From 4572-123 sp002084545 (GTDB taxonomy: Bacteria; Desulfobacterota; Desulfobacteria; Desulfobacterales; 4572-123): DNA of 49,230 bases. Position numbers and translations under genes: made by a program. Position 1 is the first letter of the stretch. Each line of letters opens with the position of its first letter. The notes beneath the pieces were generated by a model that did no database searches, had not been told where the DNA came from, and was given only the letters and a program-made list of their open reading frames with translations. Location of the stretch: positions 1 through 49,230 of the forward strand of contig JAOZSJ010000012.1 in NCBI GenBank assembly GCA_029939715.1. Direction: 5' to 3'. Positions 35,664 through 45,571 of this stretch are shown piece after piece.

Positions 35664-36224
35664 ATGCGAACAGCAAAAACAGTATTGGCAGTGGCGGTTT
35701 TGAGTCTTTTTTTCTTTTCAGGCGTGGTTTATGGGGGAAATGACATAAAGATCGGCATTCTGGATTTTCAGCGTATACTGGCTGAAGCCAGTGCAGGCAA
35801 GACGGCTGTTGCTGAAATTAATAAACAGGGCCAGTTGATGAAGGCTGATCTGAAAAAGAAGAAGGCTGAAATCGATGAGATGAAAAAGAGAATTGAGCGT
35901 GAAATTCTGGTGATGAGCAAGGAACAGCAGTCGGAAAAGGAAAGGGAATTCAGGATCAAGGTCAATGATTTTAAATCTCTCCAGAAAAAATATAATAAAG
36001 ATGTCCGGGGCATAGAAAATCGTATGATCCAGCGGATTAAAGTAGATGTGTTCAAACTGGCAAAGGAGATTGGCGAGAAAGAGGGTTTTACGCTGATTTT
36101 AGAAAAAAACGAGGCCGGTGTCCTATATTCAGGGGGCGCAATCGATATTTCGGATAAATTGATTGTGCAGTACAACGCTGATTATGCAAAAAAATCCGCG
36201 GAAAAGGCGGACACGACAGAGTAA
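35664..36224 (+). CDS. ompH: OmpH/Skp-family periplasmic chaperone
   Basis: Periplasmic holdase that guards unfolded OMPs on the way to BAM. A signal peptide (residues 1-24), IKIGILDFQRILAEASAGK, a long coiled-coil (about 55-120, rich in Lys, Glu and Gln) and a C-terminal strand (FTLILEKNEAGVLYSGG) match the family. Length is 186 residues. A strong TAAGGAGG ribosome site precedes ATG 35664. It lies 99 bases after bamA, in the classical order bamA-skp-lpxD. Confidence 0.93.
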   Translation: MRTAKTVLAVAVLSLFFFSGVVYGGNDIKIGILDFQRILAEASAGKTAVAEINKQGQLMKADLKKKKAEIDEMKKRIEREILVMSKEQQSEKEREFRIKVNDFKSLQKKYNKDVRGIENRMIQRIKVDVFKLAKEIGEKEGFTLILEKNEAGVLYSGGAIDISDKLIVQYNADYAKKSAEKADTTE

Positions 36225-36296
36225 AAACTTTTTTAAGATCGAATTGAATAAGGATTTTGTCTGTTTTTTAAACTGCAAGGTCAAAAGCAGGATGCC

Positions 36297-37343
36297 ATGA
36301 AAATATTATTAACCGAGATAGCACGGATGTTGGGCGGTACTTTTGAAGGTGATGCTGATAAGCATATCAGCGGTGCTGCCCCGTTTGATGATGCTACCAA
36401 TGATGAGATTACCTGGGCCGGCAGCGCAAAATTTTTAAAAAAAATGGGCACAACCCGGGCGGGAGCCGTTATTGTTCCTGCTGATTTTATTGATCCTAAC
36501 CATAATATTATCCGGATCGACAATCCTGAACTTGCCTTTGCCAGGGTTCTGGAGCATCTCTATCCTGCCCCGCCGCCGACGGGTGGGATAAGTACGAAAG
36601 CCTGTATCGGTGCTGATTTCAGTTGCGGCAGTGATGCTTTTGTCGCGCCTGGTGTTGTCATCGGCGATCGGGTTGTTATTGGGAATAGAGTGTCGCTCTA
36701 TCCCAATGTGGTTTTAGGTGATGATGTGACGATCGGAGATGATACCCTGCTTTGCCCTAATGTCACGATTCTTGAACGATGTGTCATCGGCAATCGGGTC
36801 AGGATTGATGCCGGAACCGTGATCGGCAGTGACGGGTTCGGGTATGCTCCCGATGGGGAAAAATATTACAAAATTCCCCAACTTGGAATTGTTCAAATTG
36901 ATGATGACGTTGAAATCGGAGCCGGCAACACCATTGATCGGGCTGCCTTTGGCAGGACACGAATCTGCCGGGGGGTGAAAACCGATAATCTGGTGCATGT
37001 GGCCCATAATGTGACTGTCGGAGAAAATACAGTTATTGTTGCTCAGGTCGGCATTGCCGGCAGTACTTCGCTTGGAAAACATGTGATCCTGGCTGGGCAG
37101 GCGGGTATTGCCGGACATATTGAGATTGGTGATGATGCGATCGTCGGCCCCCAGTCCGGGGTCGCCAGATCGATTGATGCCGGGCATGTAGTATCCGGTT
37201 CACCGGAAATGCCTCATCACCAATGGCTCAGGGTGCAGCGGACCATTCCCAAACTCCCCGAATTGATGAAAATGTGTGCAAAAATGGAAAAGCGGCTGGC
37301 TGAAATCGAAAAAAAATATATGAGCCGGGGCGGTGAAACATGA
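36297..37343 (+). CDS. lpxD: UDP-3-O-acylglucosamine N-acyltransferase
   Basis: Adds the second acyl chain to UDP-3-O-acyl-glucosamine (third step of lipid A synthesis) from acyl-ACP. A uridine-binding N-domain (residues 1-100) precedes left-handed beta-helix hexapeptide repeats (105-310), with the catalytic histidine His237 in VHVAHNVTVG. A C-terminal helix holds ELMKMCAKMEKRL. Length is 348 residues. AGGA precedes ATG; the stop overlaps fabZ by ATGA. Confidence 0.97.
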   Translation: MKILLTEIARMLGGTFEGDADKHISGAAPFDDATNDEITWAGSAKFLKKMGTTRAGAVIVPADFIDPNHNIIRIDNPELAFARVLEHLYPAPPPTGGISTKACIGADFSCGSDAFVAPGVVIGDRVVIGNRVSLYPNVVLGDDVTIGDDTLLCPNVTILERCVIGNRVRIDAGTVIGSDGFGYAPDGEKYYKIPQLGIVQIDDDVEIGAGNTIDRAAFGRTRICRGVKTDNLVHVAHNVTVGENTVIVAQVGIAGSTSLGKHVILAGQAGIAGHIEIGDDAIVGPQSGVARSIDAGHVVSGSPEMPHHQWLRVQRTIPKLPELMKMCAKMEKRLAEIEKKYMSRGGET

Positions 37344-37786
37344 AGGAAAATTATGATATCACTTCGATTATGGAATATCTGCCGCATCGTTATCCATTTA
37401 TACTGATTGACCGGGTCATTGAATTTGTTCCCGGCACCAAGGTTCTGGCCCTAAAAAATGTGACGATCAATGAACCTTTTTTCCAGGGGCATTTCCCGGG
37501 AAAACCTATCATGCCGGGCGTGCTTATTATAGAAGCTTTGGGACAGGCCGGTGGAATTATGGCATATCCGGTCATCCAGGAAAATAAGCGTGACATGGCG
37601 GTGTATTTTCTGGGAATGGACAGGGTGCGATTCAGAAAACCCGTTGTGCCCGGTGACCAGTTGCTGCTTGATGTGAAAATTTTACAACAGCGTTCAAAAG
37701 TATTTAAAATGGCAGGAAAGGCCACGGTTGATAATGCCATTGTAGCAGAAGCCGAATTTCTGGCTATGATTGGAGATAAAAAGTGA
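37340..37786 (+). CDS. fabZ: 3-hydroxyacyl-ACP dehydratase
   Basis: Dehydrates 3-hydroxyacyl-ACP in fatty acid synthesis and so competes with LpxA for its substrate. Hotdog fold of 148 residues; PHRYPFILIDRV and the active site His51 (FFQGHFPGKPIMPG) and Glu65 (LIIEALGQ) are visible. It overlaps lpxD by four bases and lpxA by four, so synthesis of the competing enzymes is coupled. Confidence 0.97.
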   Translation: MKENYDITSIMEYLPHRYPFILIDRVIEFVPGTKVLALKNVTINEPFFQGHFPGKPIMPGVLIIEALGQAGGIMAYPVIQENKRDMAVYFLGMDRVRFRKPVVPGDQLLLDVKILQQRSKVFKMAGKATVDNAIVAEAEFLAMIGDKK

Positions 37787-38553
37787 TACATCCTACAGCA
37801 ATAATAGACCCCACGGCCCGATTGGAAACGGGAGTCGAGATCGGCCCGTATTCAATCGTCGGGGCGGATGCCTTTATCGGGACCGACACTGTTATCGGGC
37901 CGCATGTTACCATTGACCCTTATGTGACCATCGGACCTGAATGCCATATATTTCAATACGCATCCATCGGCGCTGTTCCGCAGTCTGTTAAATTCGAGGG
38001 GCAAAAAACTTTTGTCAAAATCGGCCGGGGAACCACAATCCGCGAGTTTGTAACAATACACAGGGGAACAAAATTCGGTGGCGGGATGACCGAAATTGGA
38101 GAAGGCAATTTTCTTATGGCCTATACTCATATCGCGCATGACTGTATAATAGGTAAAAATGTTATTATGGCAAACAATGCCACACTGGCCGGGCATATTA
38201 CCATAGGGGATAATGCAACAGTAGGGGGGCTGGTCGCCATTCATCAATTCGTAAGAGTCGGCGATTATGCTTTTATCGGCGGAAAATCCGCGGTTGTCAA
38301 AGATATTCCACCCTATCTGATTGTCTCTGGTGACAGGGCCAAACTCCATGGTTTGAACAGTGTCGGGCTCAAGCGTCATGGATTTTCACCAGATACCCGG
38401 CTGGCATTAAAAAAGGCCTATCGGATTATTTTTCGTATAGGGCTGACCCTTAATGAGGCGATAGAACGTGTTGCTGCTGAAGTGGAACAGATCCCTGAAG
38501 TCATCCAATTTATCGATTTTATCAAATCGTCCAGGCGAGGTATTACCCGGTAA
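37783..38553 (+). CDS. lpxA: UDP-N-acetylglucosamine O-acyltransferase
   Basis: First step of lipid A synthesis. It has left-handed beta-helix repeats over residues 1-185, the catalytic His119 in THIAHDCIIG, and a C-terminal helical part with LNSVGLKRHGFS. Length is 256 residues. The start is GTG at 37783, overlapping the fabZ stop (GTGA), with GGAG upstream. If the neighbouring Gfo/Idh/MocA protein makes UDP-GlcNAc3N, this LpxA might acylate an amine rather than a hydroxyl. Confidence 0.97.
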   Translation: MIHPTAIIDPTARLETGVEIGPYSIVGADAFIGTDTVIGPHVTIDPYVTIGPECHIFQYASIGAVPQSVKFEGQKTFVKIGRGTTIREFVTIHRGTKFGGGMTEIGEGNFLMAYTHIAHDCIIGKNVIMANNATLAGHITIGDNATVGGLVAIHQFVRVGDYAFIGGKSAVVKDIPPYLIVSGDRAKLHGLNSVGLKRHGFSPDTRLALKKAYRIIFRIGLTLNEAIERVAAEVEQIPEVIQFIDFIKSSRRGITR

Positions 38554-38568
38554 AACAAAGAAAGGCAT

Positions 38569-39384
38569 ATGCAAAAAAAGAGGATCGGGCTTATTGCTGG
38601 AAACGGACAGTTTCCCATAATTTTTTCAAGCAAAGCCAGGGCAAAAGGTTTTAGCATATATGCGGCGGCTTATATCAATGAGGCGGATGCAGCTCTGGTG
38701 GATTATACAGATGCCATCGAGTGGATGCATCTTGGTCAGATCAGGCGTCTGATAAAGTTTTTCAGGATGCACGAAGTCCATGAAGCGGTTATGGTGGGAG
38801 GTATCCGGAAAACGAGAATATTTACGGATGTGCGGCCGGACATCAAGGCTATTACGCTGATTGCCGGTATGAAAAGCACTCATGATGACGGTCTGTTGCG
38901 AGCTTTTGCCGGTGTTCTTGAAAAAGAAGGTATCCGGGTCAGGGCATCAACTTTTTTACTGCCGGAACTGCTGGCTGAAAAGGGATGCTGGACCCGACGG
39001 GAGCCGAGCCGTTCCGAGAAGGCTGATATTGATGTGGGATGGAATATTGCCAAACAGATCGGGGAGCTTGATATCGGCCAGTGTGTTGTTGTGGGTGGCG
39101 GGTCGGTTCTGGCTGTCGAAGCTGTTGACGGGACCGATGCTACCATAGTCAGAGGAGGAAACCTCGGTCGAGGAAATGCGGTCGTAATAAAGGTTTGCAA
39201 GCCAAAGCAGGATACCCGGTTTGATATGCCTGCTATCGGCGTTCAGACTATTCGGACCATGCAGGCTGCCAAGGCCGTGGTTTTGGCTGTCGAAGCCGGC
39301 AGATCCGTTGTCTTTGACCGTCAGGAAATGATAGGGCTTGCCGACCAGGCAGGTATTTCCATTGTCGCCCTGGAAAGGGATTGA
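38569..39384 (+). CDS. lpxI: UDP-2,3-diacylglucosamine diphosphatase LpxI
   Basis: Cleaves UDP-2,3-diacylglucosamine to lipid X; it replaces LpxH in many alpha- and deltaproteobacteria. The N-terminal domain has IGLIAGNGQFPIIFS; the C-terminal catalytic domain has VVVGGGSVLAVEAVDGTDAT and KPKQDTRFDMPAIGVQT. Length is 271 residues. AAAGG lies before ATG. It sits between lpxA and lpxB as is usual for this class. Confidence 0.95.
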   Translation: MQKKRIGLIAGNGQFPIIFSSKARAKGFSIYAAAYINEADAALVDYTDAIEWMHLGQIRRLIKFFRMHEVHEAVMVGGIRKTRIFTDVRPDIKAITLIAGMKSTHDDGLLRAFAGVLEKEGIRVRASTFLLPELLAEKGCWTRREPSRSEKADIDVGWNIAKQIGELDIGQCVVVGGGSVLAVEAVDGTDATIVRGGNLGRGNAVVIKVCKPKQDTRFDMPAIGVQTIRTMQAAKAVVLAVEAGRSVVFDRQEMIGLADQAGISIVALERD

Positions 39385-39412
39385 TTGAAAGATGGGAGTT
39401 TTTTAGCAGAAG

Positions 39413-40375
39413 ATGAAAAAACTTCGTGCGGGTGTGATTGGTGTTGGATATCTGGGCAAGTATCATGCTCAGAAATATGCGGGCATGGATAATGTCGACC
39501 TTGTGGGAGTTGTCGATACGGAGAAAAGTCGGGCCGAGACTGTAGCCAGGCAGGTCGGTACCAGAGCCTATACTTCTCATCTGGATTTGATGGGGCGGGT
39601 GGATGCGGTCAGTATTGCCGTGCCTACGCCTGCCCATTATGCGGTGGGCAGAGATTTTCTGGAAAACAGTGTTGATATTTTGATTGAAAAACCGATGACA
39701 ACCTCCCTTGAAGAGGCTGATAAACTTCTGGAAATGGCTGAATCAAGGGGTCTGATTATACAGGTCGGACATCTTGAAGAGTTCAATCCTGCCGTTGTGG
39801 CGGCGAAGGAATTTGTAAAAAGGCCGATGTTTATAGAATCTCATCGTCTCAGTATTTATAATGATCGCAGCACGGATGTTAGTGTAGTGCTTGATCTTAT
39901 GATTCATGACATTGATATTATATTGAATCTTGTTAAATCGGAGATAAAGGAAATCAGGGCCGCCGGGGCCCCGGTAACATCAAAGCAGGTGGATATCGCC
40001 AACGCCCGGCTTGAATTCGAAAACGGTTGTGTGGCCAATATTACCGCCAGTCGGATTTCAACCAAGAATCAAAGAAAAATACGGCTATTCCAAAGGGACG
40101 GCTATCTGGCGGTTGATTTCTCAAAACGAGAGATCACTGTAATCAATCAAGTAGGCCAAAAGGATCCTTCTGACTTGATCCCGGGCATGGAGATCAAACA
40201 GCTTTGCTTTATCGAGGGCGATGCCCTTGAAAATGAAATCAGATCTTTTGTCACTGCGGTCAGCAGCCGCAAACTTCCGGAAGTTACCGGTAAAATGGGC
40301 CGGAATGCATTAAAAATTGCCTTATGTATTATGGCGCAGATTGATAGTTTTACCCAACGGAATCTGGAAAATTAA
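39413..40375 (+). CDS. Gfo/Idh/MocA-family oxidoreductase, GnnA-like
   Basis: A 320-residue NAD-dependent sugar oxidoreductase. The N-terminal Rossmann fold has VIGVGYLGKYHAQ, then LIEKPMTTSLEEAD with the conserved EKP lysine, and DLMIHDIDIIL in the substrate domain with the catalytic histidine. Within lipid A clusters of Acidithiobacillus and Leptospira the enzyme GnnA, of the same family and position, oxidises UDP-GlcNAc at C3 before transamination by GnnB. No aminotransferase gene lies here, so the GnnA role is only a proposal. It is flanked tightly by lpxI (28 bases) and lpxB (4 bases). Confidence 0.85.
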   Translation: MKKLRAGVIGVGYLGKYHAQKYAGMDNVDLVGVVDTEKSRAETVARQVGTRAYTSHLDLMGRVDAVSIAVPTPAHYAVGRDFLENSVDILIEKPMTTSLEEADKLLEMAESRGLIIQVGHLEEFNPAVVAAKEFVKRPMFIESHRLSIYNDRSTDVSVVLDLMIHDIDIILNLVKSEIKEIRAAGAPVTSKQVDIANARLEFENGCVANITASRISTKNQRKIRLFQRDGYLAVDFSKREITVINQVGQKDPSDLIPGMEIKQLCFIEGDALENEIRSFVTAVSSRKLPEVTGKMGRNALKIALCIMAQIDSFTQRNLEN

Positions 40376-40379
40376 ATTT

Positions 40380-41519
40380 ATGCAGCAGTCGATTCGGCAG
40401 CAATGTGTGATGATCATCGCCGGGGAAGCCTCGGGTGACCTTCATGGGGCAAACCTTGTTCGGTGCATGCGTAAAAATAATCCGGATCTTTTTTTTTGCG
40501 GGATCGGCGGGCGGGATCTGAGAGCCGCCGGTGTTAGAATACTTGTTGATGCCTCAACGCTTGCCGTGGTAGGGATAACCGAGGTACTGGTTAAATTGCC
40601 GAGTCTCATAAAAGGGATGACGGCTGTGAAACGACTTCTAAAAGCCCTGAAGCCGGATCTTCTTATATTGATCGATTTTCCCGATTTTAATCTGCATGTT
40701 GCCGCAGTGGCCAAACGAATCAATGTGCCCGTGCTCTATTATATCAGCCCCCAGGTCTGGGCCTGGCGGTCAGGACGGGTTAAAAAAATCAGGAAACTGG
40801 TGGATCATGTTGCAGTAATCCTGCCGTTTGAAGAGGATTTTTTCAAGTCGCAAAATATACCTGTTACTTTTGTAGGACATCCATTATTGGATAACCCTAT
40901 GGTTGATTTTGCACCAAAACCTGAATGCCATGGCGGTACTGTTCGGACCATCGGTCTTCTGCCGGGCTCACGTGACAGGGAAATTGCCCGTCATCTGCCG
41001 GTTATGCTGGATGCTGCCCGGCTTATCCGGGAGCGGACGGGAAACGTAAAATTTATTGTATCTGTTGCTCCGTCCGTGGAAAAAGAATCAATCGAAGCGA
41101 TTATATCGCAGGCCCGGGATGCAGACTGCTATGAGACCGTTTGCCAGGGCGTGGAAAAAATATTTCAGCAAAGCTCTCTGGTCATTGCCGCTTCCGGTAC
41201 CGTTACCCTGCAGGCAGCCCTGGCCATAACTCCGGTTGTGATTATTTACAAAGTGTCGCCGGTCAGTTACTGGCTGGGACGTGCCCTGATACAGGTCGAA
41301 AGCATCAGCCTGGTGAACCTTATTGCCGGGTGCAAAATTGTTCCTGAGTTGATCCAGAAAGATGCATCGGCTCTGAACATTGCAGAGCTTGTAACCGGAA
41401 TCCTGAGCGATGAAAAACAGATGGAAGCGATGCGCGATGAACTCGGTAAAGTAAGAAATATATTAGGCGGCCCCGGGGCATCGGCAAAGGTCGCCGGGAT
41501 TGCTCTGGATATGCTTTAA
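40380..41519 (+). CDS. lpxB: Lipid A disaccharide synthase
   Basis: GT19 glycosyltransferase that joins lipid X and UDP-diacylglucosamine. MIIAGEASGDLHGANL at the N-terminus and YYISPQVWAWRSGRVKKI in the middle are diagnostic; GLLPGSRDREI and ASGTVTLQAAL form the donor site. From ATG 40380 the product has 379 residues. A longer frame from 40317 would run into the upstream gene. Confidence 0.96.
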   Translation: MQQSIRQQCVMIIAGEASGDLHGANLVRCMRKNNPDLFFCGIGGRDLRAAGVRILVDASTLAVVGITEVLVKLPSLIKGMTAVKRLLKALKPDLLILIDFPDFNLHVAAVAKRINVPVLYYISPQVWAWRSGRVKKIRKLVDHVAVILPFEEDFFKSQNIPVTFVGHPLLDNPMVDFAPKPECHGGTVRTIGLLPGSRDREIARHLPVMLDAARLIRERTGNVKFIVSVAPSVEKESIEAIISQARDADCYETVCQGVEKIFQQSSLVIAASGTVTLQAALAITPVVIIYKVSPVSYWLGRALIQVESISLVNLIAGCKIVPELIQKDASALNIAELVTGILSDEKQMEAMRDELGKVRNILGGPGASAKVAGIALDML

Positions 41520-41523
41520 GATT

Positions 41524-43287
41524 ATGAAAAAAAGATCAGAACCTTTTTTGAAAAATCGTCACAGGCAGCTTTTACTGCTGGTTAAGGATGACTGGTTCAA
41601 GCTTTTACTGGCAACCGTCTGCATGATGATCATGTCCGCTTCGACTGCAGCTACTGCCTATTTGATAAAGCCGGCCCTTGATGATGTTTTTATCAATAAA
41701 GATGCCCGAATGCTTATACTGATTCCCGGGGCCGTACTGATAGTATATTTTTTAAGATGCCTGGGCATGTTCGGGCAGCAGTATCTCATGAGCTATGTCG
41801 GACAGGATATCATCCGGCAATTGCGAAACAGGCTGTACAACCGGATTCAGGATCTGCCGCTTTCTTTTTTTCAACAGGAGAAAACAGGGGTCCTGATGTC
41901 CCGGATTACCTATGATGTGAATATTATCAGAAATATGGTGTCAAATGCCGTTACCGGTTCCCTGAGAGATTGTTTTACCATCATCGGACTTGTCTTTGTG
42001 ATTTTTTACCAGATATGGGAACTGGCCCTGTTTGCCTTTTTAGTTTTGCCAATTGCCTTTTATCCCATTGTTATATTCGGCCGTAAGGTGCGCAAATACA
42101 GCAGCGGCTGTCAGGAAACCATGGCCGACATGAGTGCTTTTCTGCATGAGACTTTTGCCGGAAACAAAATCGTCAAGGCATTCGGTATGGAATCCTATGA
42201 GAAAAAGAGATTTTTTAAAAAAACCATGCGCCTGTTCAGGCTTGAAATGAAGGAAGTGAGGATCAGATCTCTTTCATCGCCGGTAATGGAGATGCTGGGA
42301 GGTTTTGGTGTGGCCTTTGTTATTTTTTACGGGGGATCAAATGTGATATCCGGTAAATATTCAACCGGAACCTTTGTCAGTTTCCTGGCCGCGGTGATCA
42401 TGCTTTACGAGCCTATAAAAAAGCTGAGCAAGCTGAATAATACAATGCAAAGGGGGCTGGCGGCAACCGATCGGGTATTTGATATTATCGAAACCAAAAC
42501 CGACATCGAAGAACCTGCCGATCCGTTGATTATTCCATGTGGACCGCATAGCGTGGCCTTTGACAATGTTTCGTTTAAATATGACGAAAAGCAGGTGCTT
42601 GAAAATATCCGGCTCAAGGCAGGGGCCGGAGAGGTAATCGCACTGGTGGGGATGAGCGGCGGGGGAAAAACCACCCTGGTTAATTTGATACCCCGTTTTT
42701 TTGATGCCTGCCGGGGCGCTGTTCGGATCGACGGGTTGGATATACGCAAAGCCTCCATAAAATCTCTGCGGGATCAGATCGCCATTGTGACCCAGGAACC
42801 TATTCTTTTCAATGATACTATCCGGAACAATATTGCTTACGGCAACCTGAAATCATCGGTTGAACAGATTGAAAGTGTGGCTAAATCCGCCTATGCGGAT
42901 GACTTTATCCGCAGTTTTCCGAAAGGATACGAGACCAATATCGGCGAACTTGGAGGGCGCCTTTCCGGCGGGGAAAAACAACGTCTTTGTATAGCCAGAG
43001 CTCTGCTGAAAAATGCTCCCATACTGATTCTTGACGAGGCCACCTCCGCTTTGGATACTGAATCTGAAATGCTGGTGCAAAAGGCTTTGGAAAATTTAAT
43101 GAAGGGGCGCACTACCTTTGTGATTGCTCACCGCCTGTCCACCATCGCTTATGCAGATCGGATCGTGGTTGTTGCAGGTGGAAAAATTATTGAAGAGGGC
43201 ACCCACGAAGAGCTCATGTCCATCAAGGGTGAGTACCATAAACTGCACGGGATGCAGTTTGTAAACGGAAAAGCAATGGATCGTTAA
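41524..43287 (+). CDS. msbA: Lipid A export ABC transporter
   Basis: Homodimeric flippase moving core-lipid A across the inner membrane. Six transmembrane segments (residues 15-315) precede the nucleotide-binding domain with Walker A GMSGGGKTT at 376-383, QEPILFNDTIRNNI after the Q-loop, signature LSGGEKQRLCIARALL, and Walker B ILILDEATSALD. ATG 41524 is four bases after the lpxB stop; the TTG at 41500 is less likely. Length 587 residues is usual. Confidence 0.95.
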   Translation: MKKRSEPFLKNRHRQLLLLVKDDWFKLLLATVCMMIMSASTAATAYLIKPALDDVFINKDARMLILIPGAVLIVYFLRCLGMFGQQYLMSYVGQDIIRQLRNRLYNRIQDLPLSFFQQEKTGVLMSRITYDVNIIRNMVSNAVTGSLRDCFTIIGLVFVIFYQIWELALFAFLVLPIAFYPIVIFGRKVRKYSSGCQETMADMSAFLHETFAGNKIVKAFGMESYEKKRFFKKTMRLFRLEMKEVRIRSLSSPVMEMLGGFGVAFVIFYGGSNVISGKYSTGTFVSFLAAVIMLYEPIKKLSKLNNTMQRGLAATDRVFDIIETKTDIEEPADPLIIPCGPHSVAFDNVSFKYDEKQVLENIRLKAGAGEVIALVGMSGGGKTTLVNLIPRFFDACRGAVRIDGLDIRKASIKSLRDQIAIVTQEPILFNDTIRNNIAYGNLKSSVEQIESVAKSAYADDFIRSFPKGYETNIGELGGRLSGGEKQRLCIARALLKNAPILILDEATSALDTESEMLVQKALENLMKGRTTFVIAHRLSTIAYADRIVVVAGGKIIEEGTHEELMSIKGEYHKLHGMQFVNGKAMDR

Positions 43288-43308
43288 CCATTTGGCTGCC
43301 GGGGACAT

Positions 43309-44460
43309 ATGCGTATCAATACCATAATTAACCGGTTTATATTAAAGGAGATGTTTTCCCCTTTTATCATAAACCTGTTTTTTTTTATGTTTGTTTTTTT
43401 AATGGCGCGTATTCTCGATATCACCAATCTCATTGTCAATTACAAGATCAGTGTTATCTATATCCTTCTTCTCCTGGCGTATTCCATTCCTGATTTTATG
43501 GTTTTTGTCATTCCCATGGCGGTCATGATGTCGGTTCTTCTGACCTTTTTAAAGTTGTCCAACGACAATGAAATTCTAGCACTCAAGGCTAGTGGCGTCA
43601 GTCTTTACCGCATGATCGTTCCGGTCCTTTTTTTCTGCCTGGCCGGCTGTCTGCTCACGGTTTTCATGACCGTATGGGGGATGCCCTGGGGGCGGACAGC
43701 TTTTAAGGAAATGACGGTTCGCGTGGCCACGTCCAACCTAAATGCGGGTATTCAGGAAAGAAAGTTTAACGACCGTTTCAAGGGTGTCATGCTGTATGTC
43801 GGCAATGTTGATAAGACAGATGGTGTGTTAAGGGATGTTTTTATCGAAGACTCCAGGGCAAAAAGTTCGCTTGCCACATCGATAGTGGCACCTGAAGGAA
43901 AACTTTTCGGCAATCCCGATGAACTGATTTTTCAATTAAGGCTGTTTAACGGTATTATCAATCAGGTTGACCTGAAGAACCGGTCGGTCCATACTATTTC
44001 TTTTGATACCTATGATTTAAAACTTGATCTGGAAGGAGCGGCGTCTCGAAGAAAGAAGGTATCAAGGGGTAGAAAAGAGATGAGCCTTGGCGAACTGAGG
44101 CGTTATATCCATCAGTCAAATCCCGAAGATGATCATTATTATAAAATGCTGCTGGAACTGCACCGAAAATTTTCCATTCCATTTGCCTGTCTGGCCCTTG
44201 GTATTCTGGCTGTTCCCTTAGGGATTCAATCCCAGAAACGTCAAGCTTCTTCCGGGCTGGTAACTGGGCTGATTTTCTTTTTATTGTATTATATACTTCT
44301 TTCCGCCGGATTGATATTCGGAGAAACCGGCATCTATCCTCCACTGATAGGCATGTGGGCGCCCAATGTTATCTTAGGGGGGATAGGAATATATCTGCTG
44401 GTTAGGGTAGCCGGAGATCGCCCGATACAAATAACTCTTTTCCAACATTATAAAAGCTGA
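43309..44460 (+). CDS. lptF: LPS export permease, LptF type
   Basis: Inner-membrane permease of the LptB2FG transporter that extracts LPS. The 383-residue protein has three N-terminal transmembrane segments, a periplasmic beta-jellyroll (about residues 130-265), and three C-terminal segments; FILKEMFSPFIINLFFFMF and LALKASGVSLYRM are YjgP/YjgQ-family marks. Order and likeness make it LptF; it precedes lptG by 34 bases. Confidence 0.92.
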   Translation: MRINTIINRFILKEMFSPFIINLFFFMFVFLMARILDITNLIVNYKISVIYILLLLAYSIPDFMVFVIPMAVMMSVLLTFLKLSNDNEILALKASGVSLYRMIVPVLFFCLAGCLLTVFMTVWGMPWGRTAFKEMTVRVATSNLNAGIQERKFNDRFKGVMLYVGNVDKTDGVLRDVFIEDSRAKSSLATSIVAPEGKLFGNPDELIFQLRLFNGIINQVDLKNRSVHTISFDTYDLKLDLEGAASRRKKVSRGRKEMSLGELRRYIHQSNPEDDHYYKMLLELHRKFSIPFACLALGILAVPLGIQSQKRQASSGLVTGLIFFLLYYILLSAGLIFGETGIYPPLIGMWAPNVILGGIGIYLLVRVAGDRPIQITLFQHYKS

Positions 44461-44494
44461 TTGTTTTAAAATTAACTCTAAACTACAGAGTCCA

Positions 44495-45571
44495 ATGTAT
44501 ATTATTCACAAATACCTTATCAAGGAGATACTCAAGTATTTTTGCGTTGTTCTCGTGGTTGTCATTGCAATCTACCTGGCTGTTGAATTTTTTGAAAAAA
44601 TCGATAATTTTATCGAAAAAAGTGTTCCTCTCAGCCATGCCGTAAAATATTTTATTATGAAAACGCCCTTTATCGTTGCCCAGATTGCCCCGGTGGGAAT
44701 CCTTCTGGCCGTGATTATTGTTCTGGGATTGATGGGTAAGAATAATGAGCTCACGGCATTGAAAAGCAGCGGTATCGGGGCTGCTTTTTTACTCAAACCG
44801 ATTCTGGTTATGGGTGTTGTCTTTTCCATCGGGTTGTTTTTTCTTTCTGATCTGCTGGTGCCGTTTACCATGAGCAGGGCCGATCATATCTGGCTTCGGG
44901 AAGTTAAAAAGAAAACGTCTGCTTTTACAAAAAAAAAAGATATATGGATCAGAAGCAAGGATAAAATTATTCATGTAAAGTATTACAACCCGGCCAGGCA
45001 GACGGCCTTTGGTCTTACCGTAAATTATTTTAATCCGGATTTCAAATTAGTAAAGAGAATCGATGCTGAAAAAGGGGAGCAAAAGGGTGATGGATGGCTT
45101 CTTTCCGGCGTTATGCAGCAGACCGTGGATACCGCGGGGGATAACCATAGGGTTGCATTTCGTGAAGCAATGGCGATTTCTCTGGACTTGAGTCGCGATA
45201 GCCTTCAACGTATGGTCAAAAAATCAGAAGAGATGCGGTTTTTTGAGCTTTTGAAATATATAAGGGATATTGAAACCGACGGATACGATGCTGTCCCTTA
45301 CAGGGTCGACCTGCAGGCAAAAATTGCTTTTCCTTTTGTCTGTATTATCATGTGCCTTGCAGGTGCCGGTATCGTGATCCGAAAGACAAGCGGGCAGGGG
45401 ATTGCAACCGGTATCGCATGGGGCATAAGCATCGCATTTCTGTATTGGATTTTCTATAGTTTCTGCGTTTCACTGGGCTATGGCGGAATTTTGCCGCCTC
45501 TTGTTTCCGTATGGCTGGCAAATTTTGTTTTCTTGTGCCTTGGAATAGTTGTAGTGCAAAAAAATGTATAA
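44495..45571 (+). CDS. lptG: LPS export permease, LptG type
   Basis: Partner permease with the same architecture: IIHKYLIKEILKYFCVVLVV at the N-terminus, LTALKSSGIGAAFLLKP after the third helix, a periplasmic domain, and three C-terminal helices. Length is 358 residues. It ends overlapping lpxK by eight bases. The cytoplasmic ATPase LptB is not in the window. Confidence 0.92.
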   Translation: MYIIHKYLIKEILKYFCVVLVVVIAIYLAVEFFEKIDNFIEKSVPLSHAVKYFIMKTPFIVAQIAPVGILLAVIIVLGLMGKNNELTALKSSGIGAAFLLKPILVMGVVFSIGLFFLSDLLVPFTMSRADHIWLREVKKKTSAFTKKKDIWIRSKDKIIHVKYYNPARQTAFGLTVNYFNPDFKLVKRIDAEKGEQKGDGWLLSGVMQQTVDTAGDNHRVAFREAMAISLDLSRDSLQRMVKKSEEMRFFELLKYIRDIETDGYDAVPYRVDLQAKIAFPFVCIIMCLAGAGIVIRKTSGQGIATGIAWGISIAFLYWIFYSFCVSLGYGGILPPLVSVWLANFVFLCLGIVVVQKNV

